The notes under the pieces were generated by a model that worked only from the letters and a program-made list of their open reading frames with translations, did no database searches and was not told the origin of the DNA. From positions 16,649-80,648 of the forward strand of contig JAQSXJ010000034.1 of the NCBI GenBank assembly GCA_029256725.1: a DNA stretch of 64,000 bases, in the 5' to 3' direction. A program made the position numbers and the translations under genes. Shown in pieces: positions 63,862-64,000 of the stretch (positions within the stretch are counted from its first letter, which is position 1; each line of letters starts with the position of its first letter). The DNA is from Anaerocolumna sp. (GTDB lineage: Bacteria > Bacillota > Clostridia > Lachnospirales > Lachnospiraceae).

Positions 63862-64000
63862 TTATTGAAGAATTTCAACAACTACCTTTTTGTCATCCTT
63901 TGCAGCTGCTGCTTTTACAACGGTACGAATGGATTTTGCTATTCGGCCTTGTTTGCCGATGACCTTCCCCATGTCCTCAGGTGCAACCTTTAACTCCACA
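63862..64000 (-). CDS. khpA: KH-domain RNA-binding protein KhpA, C-terminal part
   Basis: The last 46 codons of a KH protein: [26 protein letters not shown] contains the GKxGR-type GxxG loop, ending VVVEILQ. This is YlqC/KhpA, which forms a complex with KhpB and normally lies between rpsP and rimM. The 5' end is beyond the window. Confidence 0.92.
   Translation of the reverse strand, partial: VELKVAPEDMGKVIGKQGRIAKSIRTVVKAAAAKDDKKVVVEILQ

Noticed and set aside
1..64000. CRISPR arrays, IS elements, prophage, tRNA or rRNA genes
   Set aside because: No regularly spaced repeats, transposase or integrase motifs, or cloverleaf-like sequences were found by reading; a tRNA scan would be needed to exclude a missed tRNA.

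Overview
The window looks like chromosome of a low-GC, spore-forming, anaerobic Firmicute, most likely a Lachnospiraceae member (Anaerocolumna / Lachnoclostridium-like). Supporting signs are spoIVA, a T-box leader on leuS, the gene order mreBCD - large PBP2 - minCDE - rodA - mgsA - dacA, and the order rimM - trmD - rplS - lepB - rbgA - rnhB - ylqH - yraN. Almost everything is on the minus strand, so operons read from high to low coordinates. No tRNA, rRNA, CRISPR array, insertion sequence or prophage was recognised.

Layout. 1-780: 5' part of leuS under a T-box leader that seems to carry two antiterminator/terminator modules. 780-5930: a lipoprotein phosphoesterase, gapN, an orphan BlaI-type repressor with its dyad operator, and an AAA/DUF4143 ATPase. 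5950-13070: rluD, a broken lspA, aroB and the divisome cluster divIVA-ylmH-yggT-sepF-yggS plus an HlyD-like protein. 13450-25400: DUF378, a P-loop protein, dacA, mgsA, rodA, minE/D/C, PBP2, mreD/C/B, radC and DUF4321, with an odd repeat block between mreC and mreD. 25490-33750: ynbB, miaA, a frameshifted mutL, mutS, rnhA and an unknown. 33840-36930: GNAT, an FtsX-type ABC exporter and DUF4418.

37018-45540 is the most interesting part: one apparent transcription unit with a sigma-A promoter at 45510-45538. It encodes a DUF2292 small protein, an FMN split-barrel protein, a two-subunit nitrogenase-like (NifK-like/NifD-like) enzyme, cysteine synthase, a NifX-like cofactor carrier and a sulfonate/taurine/nitrate-type ABC importer. 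No nifH, nifB, nifE or nifN is in the window, and the NifD-like subunit keeps a cofactor-type Cys but apparently not the His. CysK and the importer suggest reductive sulfur scavenging rather than N2 fixation. Two copies of the same small RNA stem (internal loop UUGA/AGR around CCGG/CCGG) each overlap a terminator, one after the DUF2292 gene and one just before the nifK-like gene. This suggests serial transcription attenuation.

45550-64000: a membrane MutS-like ATPase, an SH3-NlpC/P60 hydrolase, spoIVA, degV, gpsA-plsY-der, GNAT, a long PRPP synthetase, a broken pgeF, yraN without a normal start codon, ylqH, rnhB, rbgA, lepB, rplS, trmD, rimM and the 3' part of khpA.

Three conserved genes (lspA, mutL, pgeF) carry reading-frame lesions and a fourth (yraN) lacks a canonical start. 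Either the assembly has local errors or this strain is accumulating indels; loss of mutL would fit the second option, but the sequence alone cannot decide.
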